Part shown: piece after piece, positions 16,515-24,509 of the stretch
How positions within the stretch are numbered: the stretch's first letter is position 1
How the letters are laid out: each line of letters opens with the position of its first letter
Source of the DNA: a virus
Virus record (IMG/VR): IMGVR_UViG_3300037481_000423
Coordinates: 1 to 30,211 of that record
Length of the DNA stretch: 30,211 nt
Direction: 5' to 3' (one strand)
Translations under genes and position numbers: made by a program
The notes under the pieces: model-generated
Told to the model about the DNA's origin: nothing
What the model saw: only the letters and a program-made list of their open reading frames with translations
The model's database searches: none

Positions 16515-18035
16515 CTAAGGCTTGTAGTTTAGTTTACGGAATGCCTCTCCATAAATAGGTCCTACGTTGTATGCTGCCTTAATGTAAGGACCTGCTCGTG
16601 TGGTTAAATGGCGCTTTCGGATTCCGTCTAGTTCTAGTTGTGCTTTCTTCTGGTAGAAGAGCGCTTGTTGTTCTTCTTTATGCTTTTGGAAAAGTTCTAC
16701 ACAAGCTGCATAAACAAGGTAGCGATGTATATCTGTAGGACACTGAGGCATGTCTACATCATTTGCTAAACTGTAGAAGCGTTTGTTATATCTGAGCCTG
16801 ACAGGATAGCCTACGAATGCATTTGTTGCGCTTCGTGTACCAGTAGCAGCGATTGCTTCCCGCTCACCGGCAGGATGTGGATTTAACCGTATTTGCCAAA
16901 CAGAGCCTGAATTGTCGGGTGCTCTTGGCAATGACTTTAAGTATGCAATACCTGGCCTTAGGCCAGTTGTAGCGTTTGGATAGTTTAATGAAGTGTTATC
17001 ATCATCAATTATGACGTAAGGAATGTTTTGTGTGCCAAGCAGACCTGTGTTTACATCGGCATTATCATCTGGAAGAATTGTTGCGCTTAGATCTCTAAAG
17101 TGTTCGTCACTGTAGAAAACACCACCACCAAGATTGATGTTTTTCAGTCGTACATAGATTTTCTTTCTGATGCCGAACTGAAGACCAAGTGTTGTATCAC
17201 GTGTAACGAAGCGCAAGTTGTTTGCAGCACCAACGTTTACGAATTCAATAGCTTCAGAGAGCGGACCTTCTTGTCCTCTAAAGACATAACAGAATTTAAA
17301 TTCGTAAGTTCCTTCAGGCCATGGTGTACCAGCACCAGTTGCGATAGATGAAACTACAAGGTCACCTGGAAATGGAGCAAAGTCTGCGACAGTTGTTACT
17401 TTTTCTGGAAACTGAGAATATGCAATCCATTCAGTTGGCTGCCCATTAACGTCAAGTCGAAGGTTAAGCTCTTCATCTTGTCTTTTTGTAAGCTGATAGA
17501 AATGTCTAAATCCATCAGTACCACTTTCTGCCTGGTTTCTTACGCCGATTGAAATTGGTTCATTACAGTCAGCAGGAAGAGGAAGGTAACGCTGAAGAGC
17601 TACTGCTCTTGCCTGACCAGCAGCATGAAAACCTGCAATTTTGTTTGCAGCTTTTGCAAGCTTAGAGACATAAGTAAGGTTATTTCCGTTGTCAAAGTCA
17701 CACTTGTCAATGATGTATTCGCCGTTGTCTCTTTTATCTGGCGCATCATGAATGGTGAGGATACTTCCTTCATGTCTGTAAGTAAGAAAGTTTGCAGTGT
17801 TTGCGATAAATTTAACTGGAATGGCGGTTGAAGTTGTTAGTGCAATTGTCCCAAGATCGACGTCTGGAACTGTATACTGATCAACTTCTGCTTGTGACCA
17901 CTGCCAAGGATGCATTCCGAAAAGGTCGTCATAAACTTCATTTACGATTCGATTAACCTCAGACTTATAAGAATCTACCTGCGGATCGTAATCAACAATT
18001 GATCCAATCATATTTCTAATTTCTTTAAGGTTCAT
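16515..18035 (-). CDS. Head-tail adaptor / tail tube protein A, gp11-like (506 aa)
   Basis: The N-terminal 50 residues are a helical domain (LKEIRNMIGSIVDYD, SEVNRIVNEVYDDLFG) typical of the adaptor that docks under the portal ring. The rest is beta-rich. T7 gp11 is about 200 residues, so this protein is much longer and has an added domain of about 300 residues. It precedes the nozzle gene and follows the capsid genes, as in other podoviruses. The ATG follows a GGAGA site (7 bases), and a strong hairpin lies 38-68 bases upstream. Confidence 0.7.
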   Translation of the reverse strand: MNLKEIRNMIGSIVDYDPQVDSYKSEVNRIVNEVYDDLFGMHPWQWSQAEVDQYTVPDVDLGTIALTTSTAIPVKFIANTANFLTYRHEGSILTIHDAPDKRDNGEYIIDKCDFDNGNNLTYVSKLAKAANKIAGFHAAGQARAVALQRYLPLPADCNEPISIGVRNQAESGTDGFRHFYQLTKRQDEELNLRLDVNGQPTEWIAYSQFPEKVTTVADFAPFPGDLVVSSIATGAGTPWPEGTYEFKFCYVFRGQEGPLSEAIEFVNVGAANNLRFVTRDTTLGLQFGIRKKIYVRLKNINLGGGVFYSDEHFRDLSATILPDDNADVNTGLLGTQNIPYVIIDDDNTSLNYPNATTGLRPGIAYLKSLPRAPDNSGSVWQIRLNPHPAGEREAIAATGTRSATNAFVGYPVRLRYNKRFYSLANDVDMPQCPTDIHRYLVYAACVELFQKHKEEQQALFYQKKAQLELDGIRKRHLTTRAGPYIKAAYNVGPIYGEAFRKLNYKP

Positions 18036-18072
18036 CTTGTCTCCATGAAGTTTATGAACAATCTATAACACA

Positions 18073-18103
18073 GGCTGCCTGGGAGAAATACTTCCAGGCA
18101 GCC
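18073..18103 (-). terminator. Strong hairpin between capsid and tail genes
   Basis: GGCTGCCTGG (18073-18082) and CCAGGCAGCC (18094-18103) form a perfect 10-bp GC-rich stem around an 11-base loop, 22 bases after the decoration-protein stop. The T-run is poor on the minus strand (TGTGTTATAG follows), so it probably acts as a partial terminator or as an mRNA-stabilising end that favours capsid over tail expression. Confidence 0.55.
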
Positions 18104-18124
18104 TTATCTTAACTGTCTTTTTGA

Positions 18125-18853
18125 TCAGAAGCCGCGTTTGAGCATAAACACTTCGGCCTTGTTACCGACCTCAGCGCTAAGAGCAACAGCCACGGGACCA
18201 GCAATGGCACCGGCCTGCTTCTCTGCAGCGGAAAGACGGATAGCAACAACACGATAAACTTTGTTGGTTGTGACCGTGAAGATAGCGTTGGTCGAGGTGT
18301 GAGCGCCGGTAGTGACGGTGTAGGCACCAATGGTAGCTACGTTGAGGTCGTCAGGAATGGCGAACACAAGGTCAGGAACAACACCGAGACCGTGAGCAGT
18401 GTTCTGTGCTGCACCAGTGCCTGTTACAGGAGCGCTGATGAAAACACCAGAAGTGGAGGTAGCAGCATTTGCAAGTGCGGCAAAGCGACCTGCAGTTGCA
18501 CCAACCACTAGAGCCTGACCTGCAGCAACGCCGGTCTCAACATCGGCCGAGGCAACATAACCTGTGACAACAACGTTGACCTTGCTGCCTGCGGTTAGAG
18601 AGCCATCGGAATCTGCTGAACCAATGCAAACGCCCATTACGAGAGCGCCGCTGTTAGCAGGAGCCTCGATAACGGTAACAGCTTTTGTAGCACCAGTTTT
18701 GCTGACGTCAAGAGCAACGGCATCGCCAACTGCGACGGTGCCACCTGCAAAGAAGGTTTCAACCTGTCTGCGGTTAGAGGGTGAAGCACCAAGCGAAGCG
18801 CCTGTAACAGCGTCGGTTGTTTCGAGATACTGAATAAGTGTAGAAGTAGCCAT
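18125..18853 (-). CDS. Capsid decoration (cement) protein, DUF2190-like (242 aa)
   Basis: Residues about 33-110 (GGTVAVGDAVALD, SGALVMGVCIG, GSKVNVVVTGYV) read like the DUF2190 type of capsid decoration protein, a small beta barrel that binds the outer capsid. The C-terminal 100 residues (HGLGVVPDLVFAIPDDL, YRVVAIRLSAAE) form a second domain. It lies 31 bases after the major capsid gene and has AGGAG before the ATG. Its codons are richer in G and C at third positions than the neighbouring genes, as in the capsid gene, which fits very high expression. The order MCP-decoration is less usual than the reverse. Confidence 0.7.
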   Translation of the reverse strand: MATSTLIQYLETTDAVTGASLGASPSNRRQVETFFAGGTVAVGDAVALDVSKTGATKAVTVIEAPANSGALVMGVCIGSADSDGSLTAGSKVNVVVTGYVASADVETGVAAGQALVVGATAGRFAALANAATSTSGVFISAPVTGTGAAQNTAHGLGVVPDLVFAIPDDLNVATIGAYTVTTGAHTSTNAIFTVTTNKVYRVVAIRLSAAEKQAGAIAGPVAVALSAEVGNKAEVFMLKRGF

Positions 18854-18884
18854 TTTATTTTCTCCTTTTAGGTTAGTTTAAGAA

Positions 18885-19895
18885 TCAAGTTTCAGCGTTA
18901 GCAAGAACTGCCTGGCTAGCAAGGTGGTCGAGGTAGAGCTGAGCTCTAACGTAGACGTTTGCTGAACGAGCGGCATATCCACTTACGTGCTCGAAATCGC
19001 TCATGGTGAAATCAGCATCGCTATCCATTGCAAGCTTGATGTGCTTGGTGTCAAGTAGATAAGCTGAAACAGTTTGACCACCACTACCAGCAACTGGTAG
19101 GTTAGGATCAACGAACATCATAGCACCGTGGAATGCTAGAGCAAGCTTACCACCGTCGAGGGTCTTCTCGTCGATGAAACGCTCTTTATCGAACAGAAGT
19201 TGCTTGTATGCACGATACATGATTGGTGAGCAGAGGATGAGGTTAGGAGCCCCACCGTCAGGGTTTCTGAGCTGTGACTGAATGTAGAGGTCAGTTAGCT
19301 GACCAATACCGTCGGTGCTGAAAGCGAGACCGCCTGCAGTAGCACTGAGGAATTGGTTCTGGTAGTCAGCGGGGAAGGCTGCCTTTGAGATACCACCAAC
19401 GCTGTTGGTCTGTGTACCGAAAGCTGCACATTCGAAGAATCCACCAGCAACTGCACCGTTTAGTGTGTTGAGGTCAGAAAGAATGGTTGAGGTACCAGCA
19501 ACTGACTGCTTCTCAAATTCACGCTTGAGGAGGCCCATGACTGATTTCATACGAGCTTCGGCAATCGAAACGATTGCGCGTTCGCCACGGTTAGAAAGTT
19601 CTTCTTTCTTGTTAATTACGATTGGAGCAACGAAGTCACACCAGTTGTAAGAAGCATTGCGAAGAGCATCCTGAACAGCGAGGTTAACGGGCTCGTAGCC
19701 GGTTGAAAGCTGTGTGATGGTGCTGTGCTCAGCGAGGATTAGAGGAACGTCGACGCGCTGACCGCCGTCGAAGTATTCAACACCGCCCTGTTTCTTCATT
19801 TGGTCGAGAAGAGGAACGGCCTTAAACAAGTTGTCTGTTTCCTGATCGAGCAGGATACGTAGGGTAGAACTGAGAATATCATTTGAAATTGCCAT
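18885..19895 (-). CDS. Major capsid protein, HK97-type fold expected (336 aa)
   Basis: The length, absence of an enzyme motif and position directly after scaffold and before the decoration gene identify the major capsid protein. Segments such as LSTGYEPVNLAVQDAL near residue 65, the long helix EEARMKSVMGLLKREF-like around 110-130, and CSPIMYRAYKQLLFDKERF near 225 resemble the E-loop, spine helix and A-domain layout of HK97-fold capsid proteins. The ATG has AGGAG 8 bases upstream. The 140 bases between scaffold and this gene hold two small inverted repeats and AT-rich sequence that may carry a promoter. Codon use is more GC-rich than elsewhere. Confidence 0.85.
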   Translation of the reverse strand: MAISNDILSSTLRILLDQETDNLFKAVPLLDQMKKQGGVEYFDGGQRVDVPLILAEHSTITQLSTGYEPVNLAVQDALRNASYNWCDFVAPIVINKKEELSNRGERAIVSIAEARMKSVMGLLKREFEKQSVAGTSTILSDLNTLNGAVAGGFFECAAFGTQTNSVGGISKAAFPADYQNQFLSATAGGLAFSTDGIGQLTDLYIQSQLRNPDGGAPNLILCSPIMYRAYKQLLFDKERFIDEKTLDGGKLALAFHGAMMFVDPNLPVAGSGGQTVSAYLLDTKHIKLAMDSDADFTMSDFEHVSGYAARSANVYVRAQLYLDHLASQAVLANAET

Positions 19896-20036
19896 CTTAT
19901 TGTCTCCTATATAGATGATGGATGTGTATTAACTAATTTTTTTGCTTGTCCTGAACAACCAGGGGCGTTTGATTTGTTTCAACAGTTATCCTCTAACAGG
20001 GCTGTTAAAATAGATATAAACTACAAAATGAGCAAA
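19896..20036 (-). promoter_or_regulatory. Leader of the capsid gene, possible internal promoter
   Basis: This is the longest gap inside the late block (141 bp). It contains a small hairpin (AACAG/CTGTT near 20000), a second (CCTG/CAGG near 19960) and AT-rich stretches. No convincing -35/-10 pair is visible. A promoter or RNA-processing site here would explain how capsid genes get extra expression, but that is inference. Confidence 0.3.
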
Positions 20037-20867
20037 CTACTTCGCTTGCTTTTGCTTGCTGAACCACTGGTAAAGCTCATGACCTTTTAGACCAGGAGGC
20101 GGTTTCAAAGTACCAGTGTTTCTACCATTAGAAGTCTTCAGCCCGTACTGACGTGCTGATTCACGAAGTGCGGAAAGTTCTGATGCTTGTGCAGCCTGTT
20201 CTCGAATAATCACATCTGCTTTGACTAGCTTATATGCAGTAGGCAAATCAAGTGCAGGATTTTCATCAAGAAGTTTTTTAACACCAGTTTTTATTTCAGG
20301 CTGAAGCAAGTCAGGATTTTCTGACTTAAATCTTTCGTACTTCATGCGCATTTGGTCAAGTTGATACTGCTCTTCTAGAGGCTGTACCATCTCTCTCATT
20401 CGTTTTGCAACTTCTTCCTGAATTTTATTCTCGAAAGATTTTGGATCGTAAGGATCTAGCTCTGTTTGTCTATCAGCTACTTCATTAAGTTTTTGTGTGA
20501 ATCCACTTTTTGATAGTGCTTCCATCTGTGACTGAAGAGATTTTTTTTGTTCAGCTAGTTCCTGTGTCTTCTTAGTGAAAGATGACCGCATATTGGCAAG
20601 CAACTTTTGTGCATCCTCAGGTAGTTCCTGAAGAACACGGTTGTAGTCAATACCTTTATGCTCACCTTCAGGCAAAGTTGCAGTTGTAAGGTTTTCGATG
20701 CTGATATCATCAGGCATCTTTGGCGGCGCACCAGCTTTTGCTTGGTTCATTGCCTTACCAATTCTATCATTAAACTTGTAGGATGCAGGGGTTTCACTTG
20801 CAGCTGCATCAGTCTCTTGAGCAGCTGAAGTAGTGGCAGTGCCAGTTTCAGCGTTCTGATCAAACAT
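20037..20867 (-). CDS. Capsid scaffold protein (276 aa)
   Basis: A charged, mainly helical protein with a disordered acidic/Ala/Thr-rich N terminus (residues 1-30), long coiled-coil segments (about 95-130 and 145-200) and a basic Gly/Pro-rich C terminus (TLKPPPGLKGHELYQWFSKQ) that could bind the coat protein, as scaffold C termini do. It lies immediately before the major capsid gene, the standard place. No protease motif is seen, so maturation would not involve a scaffold-encoded protease. A strong AGGAG site precedes the ATG. Confidence 0.8.
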   Translation of the reverse strand: MFDQNAETGTATTSAAQETDAAASETPASYKFNDRIGKAMNQAKAGAPPKMPDDISIENLTTATLPEGEHKGIDYNRVLQELPEDAQKLLANMRSSFTKKTQELAEQKKSLQSQMEALSKSGFTQKLNEVADRQTELDPYDPKSFENKIQEEVAKRMREMVQPLEEQYQLDQMRMKYERFKSENPDLLQPEIKTGVKKLLDENPALDLPTAYKLVKADVIIREQAAQASELSALRESARQYGLKTSNGRNTGTLKPPPGLKGHELYQWFSKQKQAK

Positions 20868-20880
20868 TTATCTTCTCCTG

Positions 20881-21045
20881 TTATTTGTTACCAATCTGTA
20901 ACGTAATGAATGTAATAATTTCGGCAAGATCGCCGAGCAAGTCTTCAGCTTCTGTCTTATCAATCCCACCACGGGATGCTTTAACAAGCTTTCCAATTAG
21001 CAATCCGATTTGTGACCAAGGAAGTTTGATAGTCTCTGGTCTCAT
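20881..21045 (-). CDS. Small 54-residue protein before scaffold
   Basis: The frame starts with ATG at 21045-21043 inside an ATGA overlap with the stop of the acidic protein gene, and ends with TAA at 20881-20883, 13 bases before the scaffold start. The sequence (MRPETIKLPWSQIGLLIGKL, then acidic, ending ITLQIGNK) is predicted to be helical with an amphipathic N half and no TM segment. The overlap and tight fit make it a real gene in spite of its size. The family is not recognised; position suggests a head assembly accessory. Confidence 0.7.
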   Translation of the reverse strand: MRPETIKLPWSQIGLLIGKLVKASRGGIDKTEAEDLLGDLAEIITFITLQIGNK

Positions 21046-21566
21046 GACATTCTCTTCATCATGTCATCGTCAGACATTTCTTCTTCCTCTTCCTCTCCCT
21101 CCATCATATCCTCAGTCATCTCAGTAGCTTTGGTTTCAGGAGCAGGTTCTTTTAGAAACTTAATGAATCCTCTATCAGCAAGAGCTTTGGTCATTTTAGA
21201 CAGCTCAATCAAAGCTGTCTTGTCATCGACCATAGCATCTACTTTAATCAGTGGCTCACCTTCATAGTCTTCGTAAGCAGCATTTACCATCTGAAGAGCT
21301 TGAACAACTTCAACAGGCATAGGCTCTTTCTTCAAGTCAACCGCTTCTACTTTGAGAGGAGGTGCCTCGAAAAGTGGCATTGCTTTATTGATAGCTGAAA
21401 CAATAGCTTTAACGGTACCTGCACGAACTGTGACATCAGGTACAGCACTAATTGTCATTTCAATTTCAACTTTGTCAAGTTCTTTTGCAGCTTTCATTCC
21501 ACCATCATCATCAGGTGAACCACCTTCTTCTAACATAAACATTTCTTTATCTGACATTACAGCCAT
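21042..21566 (-). CDS. Acidic head-region protein (174 aa)
   Basis: Strongly acidic, with a run of eight-odd Glu/Asp residues near the C terminus (EGEEEEEEMSDDDMM) and many methionines. A central part (residues 35-150) has mixed alpha/beta character. AGGAG lies 8 bases before the ATG. It follows three extremely basic small proteins and is coupled by ATGA to the 54-residue gene. The charge complement suggests it could bind or neutralise those basic proteins, or act as a co-scaffold or head protein. No family is recognised. Confidence 0.65.
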   Translation of the reverse strand: MAVMSDKEMFMLEEGGSPDDDGGMKAAKELDKVEIEMTISAVPDVTVRAGTVKAIVSAINKAMPLFEAPPLKVEAVDLKKEPMPVEVVQALQMVNAAYEDYEGEPLIKVDAMVDDKTALIELSKMTKALADRGFIKFLKEPAPETKATEMTEDMMEGEEEEEEMSDDDMMKRMS

Positions 21567-21602
21567 TGTATGCTCCTTAAGTGTTGTTTTAAATATATAG
21601 AT

Positions 21603-21875
21603 CTATTTCTTCTTCTTTTTTGGAGAAGTCTTTTTGCCCTTGATAATATCTTTGTCAACTTTTGCCGCAGGACCACCAGTAAAAGCACTTCTAACACGAG
21701 CTGCTGCCCATGCATGAGGACCTACACCTGGACGGCTTCCACTTGATGCGTGTGCTGCTAGTCCACGAGCATAAACCTTTTTAACTTTTGCTGGTGTTGT
21801 TCCGTATTTCTTAGCCATACTTGTGTAGCTAACTTTCTTTTTAGCGGGTCTTTTTGCTTTTGCTTTTGCGGGCAT
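21603..21875 (-). CDS. Very basic small protein 3 (90 aa), DUF5824-like motif
   Basis: Lys/Ala-rich at both ends (KAKAKRPAKKK, KGKKTSPKKKKK) with a central segment (YARGLAAHASSGSRPGVGPH, then AWAAARVRSAFTGG). This resembles a short domain (K.Y..GLAA...G.RPG..QH.WA.ARV.SF) that I recall as DUF5824 and that recurs in phage and other viral proteins; the name is from memory. It overlaps the upstream basic gene by 35 bases and has a GGAG site 8 bases before its ATG. A DNA-binding or DNA-condensing role in the head is plausible. Confidence 0.65.
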   Translation of the reverse strand: MPAKAKAKRPAKKKVSYTSMAKKYGTTPAKVKKVYARGLAAHASSGSRPGVGPHAWAAARVRSAFTGGPAAKVDKDIIKGKKTSPKKKKK

Positions 21876-22080
21876 AGCTTTTCTCCATTTTGTTTCTTAG
21901 TTTAAAGGCTGCAGACTTCTTTCCGCTCTTGTAAAGTGCTGATGCTTTTCTCAGTCCCTTCTCACGAGCAGAACCTCGTGGTGCTTTGTATTGTGAAGGC
22001 AATGCTTTCTTCTTGCGTTTCATCTTTTTTCTTCCTTTAATTTCTAGTGTTGATGCCTTGATGTCGTATGTAGTTGCCAT
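21841..22080 (-). CDS. Very basic small protein 2 (79 aa)
   Basis: More than a third of the residues are Lys or Arg, spread across the whole length, with no cysteine and no hydrophobic core to speak of. The ATG at 22080 overlaps the TAA of the upstream gene (TAATG) but has a weak ribosome binding site. An internal ATG at 22023 has AAGGAAG 7 bases upstream, so a 60-residue form starting MKRKKKALPS is possible. It probably binds nucleic acid or acidic virion proteins. I do not recognise the family. Confidence 0.6.
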   Translation of the reverse strand: MATTYDIKASTLEIKGRKKMKRKKKALPSQYKAPRGSAREKGLRKASALYKSGKKSAAFKLRNKMEKSYARKSKSKKTR

Positions 22081-22349
22081 TATCGTCTGCTCTTTTTGCC
22101 ACTACAGCGCCATTTCTTGCGACTGAGATTATTGGGCGAATTTGGATCTCTTGCTTTCTTAGCAGACTTGCCACCTTTCTTCAGCATTTCTTGTTTGATA
22201 CCGTAAGAACGAGCACAGTAGCTGTCGCCCTTTGATGTGCCAGGACTAATCTTGTATCCTCTTGCACCGTAGCCAACACGCTTTGTTCTACCAGTCTTTG
22301 GATTCTTGACAACCTTCACAAACTTTTTTCCCTTAGGAACACGTGCCAT
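22080..22349 (-). CDS. Very basic small protein 1 (89 aa)
   Basis: Lys/Arg-rich with two cysteines (in GDSYCARSYGI and KKWRCSGKK) and the segment DPNSPNNLSRKKWRCSGKKS, a motif I have seen in small proteins of marine tailed phages, though I cannot name the family with certainty. It starts right after the zinc-ribbon gene stop and is coupled to the next basic gene by TAATG. The trio of basic proteins lies between portal and scaffold genes, so a head location with DNA contact is likely. Confidence 0.65.
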   Translation of the reverse strand: MARVPKGKKFVKVVKNPKTGRTKRVGYGARGYKISPGTSKGDSYCARSYGIKQEMLKKGGKSAKKARDPNSPNNLSRKKWRCSGKKSRR

Positions 22350-22823
22350 TTAACCTCCTACATCTTCTTTAAGTATACCGTCAGACTTCATCCGCTCTAC
22401 TGAGAATACTTCGGCAAAAGCTTCGCCCATATCAGCACCTGCTGCCATTTTGTCTTGGATTTCGACAGCATCTTTATTGTGCTGAATGTGACCAAGACAG
22501 TCTGTGTCCATGTATGTGTCAGTGACAGTCTCGTATGACTGTCCGTTAAAGGCATCCTGAAAGCGAATGAGACCACGTGCTTTAGCAATCTCATCAGCAT
22601 GTCTTTCACTTCTCACATGGCAACCTAATCCTTTGTTGTAGTAGCCACTGACAACACCTTGGTCGCCCCAAGCACTTGCAGTCTTTGATGGCATAGTGAA
22701 GTCTTTTTTCATAACAGTTGAGCAAGGTTTGCAGACGACATTAGATGATTTCATCTTGTCATAAGACATAATCGTCTCATAGACACCTGTGCATTTAGGG
22801 CAAGACCAAGAATATAGAGGCAT
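22350..22823 (-). CDS. FmdB-like zinc-ribbon protein (157 aa)
   Basis: Residues 1-40 (MPLYSWSCPKCTGVYETI, then VVCKPCSTVMKK) carry two CxxC pairs, Cys8/Cys11 and Cys31/Cys34, in the FmdB-type zinc ribbon layout. The remaining 115 residues are an unrecognised, acidic helical extension. FmdB-like ribbons are found in many phages next to the portal gene; the function is unknown, possibly assembly or regulation. The ATG lies three bases after the portal stop, with an AGGA site 8 bases upstream. Confidence 0.75.
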   Translation of the reverse strand: MPLYSWSCPKCTGVYETIMSYDKMKSSNVVCKPCSTVMKKDFTMPSKTASAWGDQGVVSGYYNKGLGCHVRSERHADEIAKARGLIRFQDAFNGQSYETVTDTYMDTDCLGHIQHNKDAVEIQDKMAAGADMGEAFAEVFSVERMKSDGILKEDVGG

Positions 22824-22826
22824 AGA

Positions 22827-24482
22827 TTATCCTAGTAGTTGTGCGGCAGCGCGACCGCCAGTAGAACCGCCAGCAGCGGTTTGTGCTAAGTTACCAGCTG
22901 AGGCTGCTTCAGCCTCGTCAGGAAGAACGTTGATGTTTGCTTCACCGGAGCCAACAACTGAAGGATTGGCACCAGGTGCGGCAGACTGCATTATTGTATC
23001 AGGTAGACCTAAGGCTCGTACAACTTCGCTTAGCAGTTCTTTGTTTGGAACACCTAGTGACTGAAGCAGAGGAATTGACTGGAGCAGTTCTCTCTTTCTT
23101 ACAGATTCTGAGATAGGTGTGCTTGCTTGGTCAAGTGCGTAGATAACGAATTCATCGTTCAAGTCTCTAGCACGAATAAACATGACTTCATTGTCAATAA
23201 CAACACCTTCAGGATTGCTCTCTTCAAGGTAAAGACCAATCATACCAAGGTAAGTACGAGCGATGTATTCAATTGTTTTGTCACGCTCACGAGCCATTCT
23301 ACCGACTTCTGAAGAAGTATAAGCAGCAAGCGCTACAATCTCGGTGGCCGACGCTCTAGTACTTTCTCCACGTGTGAATGGAGCAAACATAGAGCCTTTG
23401 TCCTTATCTGACTGAACCATTTGGTAGTAAGCTTGTAGCTCTGAAGGCATTGGATTCTGTGGGATAGGAGAAATGATACCAGCCAAACTATCATCGTCCA
23501 CTTCAATAAAAACACCATCAATGCCACTTGTAATCTGAGACATCTGTTCTTCATCAAGTGCTCCTTTTCTGACTAGATATTGACGACTTGCTTTTCGGAC
23601 AGCGTTTGCTTGGAATGATCTGATGACATTCGTCTCAAATACTTGGTCATAGATTCGGCACATGGCACTGTAACCATCAAGCGGCTTATCAGGAATGCGG
23701 TTGAAATACATGGGAACGATGTTGATGATAGGCTCACCGTTAGCTGAGAAGAATGGAGCTGGCCCCTTCTCTAGCCATTCCTTGCCCTGCTTATACTGAG
23801 GTGACCAGAAGTAGAGCTGGTTGTTCAGCAGATCGTAGATTTCATAGAGGCGAATATATCTGAATAGGTCATCACCTTCAGGACGCTCATCAGCATTACG
23901 TCTTTCTTTATTGTCGAAATAGTCTTCCATGTCCAAGCCGTCAAACTTCTTGTCGCCAAACTTTTCTCTGGCATCTGACAGAGAGCACCAGTAGACATGA
24001 CCCATGTACTTCTGCTCGTCAAATCGACGTGCATTTCTGTCTAGAATAATTTCCCAAGGAGGAACAGCAACAGCTGAAATGCGGCGGAGAGGATCAGCGG
24101 ATTCACGAGGAGATAGTTTAAGGAAGGACATTGGATAGATAAGAGCAAGACGAGCCGCATCCTCAATGACTTCACGCTGATTAAGCAAGAAGCTGTTAGC
24201 AAGAGCAGCCGCTTTCTTTGGATCGCCTCCACCTCTAATACCTTTCTTGACGATGACGCCAGGATTACGGGTAAAGAGACTGTTGACAAAGCTTTCGATG
24301 TAGCCAAAGGCATCAGCAGTTTCAATGACTATCTGCGTACGGTCGTATTGTTCATCATCCCAAAAACGTGTCTCATAAGCACGCTTGTATTTGTAGAGAG
24401 AACTTTTCTCATCGTCCCAATACTTGTCATGTGCATCAACAATCTGATGAATATTCTCTTTAGTTACAGAAATTTTTGGCAT
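22827..24482 (-). CDS. Portal protein (551 aa)
   Basis: The protein forms the dodecameric ring through which DNA enters and leaves the head. It has the usual podoviral length. The N-terminal half has helical charged segments and the wing-like region with FRYIRLYEIYDLL-type strands near residue 215. A long segment around residues 340-410 (SDKDKGSMFAPFTRGESTRA, then ATEIVALAAYTSSEVGRM) matches the stem and crown-proximal pattern of portals, where a T.RA.ATE motif is common. The C-terminal 50 residues are Ala/Gly-rich and disordered. It follows terL by 27 bases, with AGGAG before the ATG. Confidence 0.85.
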   Translation of the reverse strand: MPKISVTKENIHQIVDAHDKYWDDEKSSLYKYKRAYETRFWDDEQYDRTQIVIETADAFGYIESFVNSLFTRNPGVIVKKGIRGGGDPKKAAALANSFLLNQREVIEDAARLALIYPMSFLKLSPRESADPLRRISAVAVPPWEIILDRNARRFDEQKYMGHVYWCSLSDAREKFGDKKFDGLDMEDYFDNKERRNADERPEGDDLFRYIRLYEIYDLLNNQLYFWSPQYKQGKEWLEKGPAPFFSANGEPIINIVPMYFNRIPDKPLDGYSAMCRIYDQVFETNVIRSFQANAVRKASRQYLVRKGALDEEQMSQITSGIDGVFIEVDDDSLAGIISPIPQNPMPSELQAYYQMVQSDKDKGSMFAPFTRGESTRASATEIVALAAYTSSEVGRMARERDKTIEYIARTYLGMIGLYLEESNPEGVVIDNEVMFIRARDLNDEFVIYALDQASTPISESVRKRELLQSIPLLQSLGVPNKELLSEVVRALGLPDTIMQSAAPGANPSVVGSGEANINVLPDEAEAASAGNLAQTAAGGSTGGRAAAQLLG

Positions 24483-24509
24483 TGTGTCTCCTGGTCATAA
24501 GTATTCACT

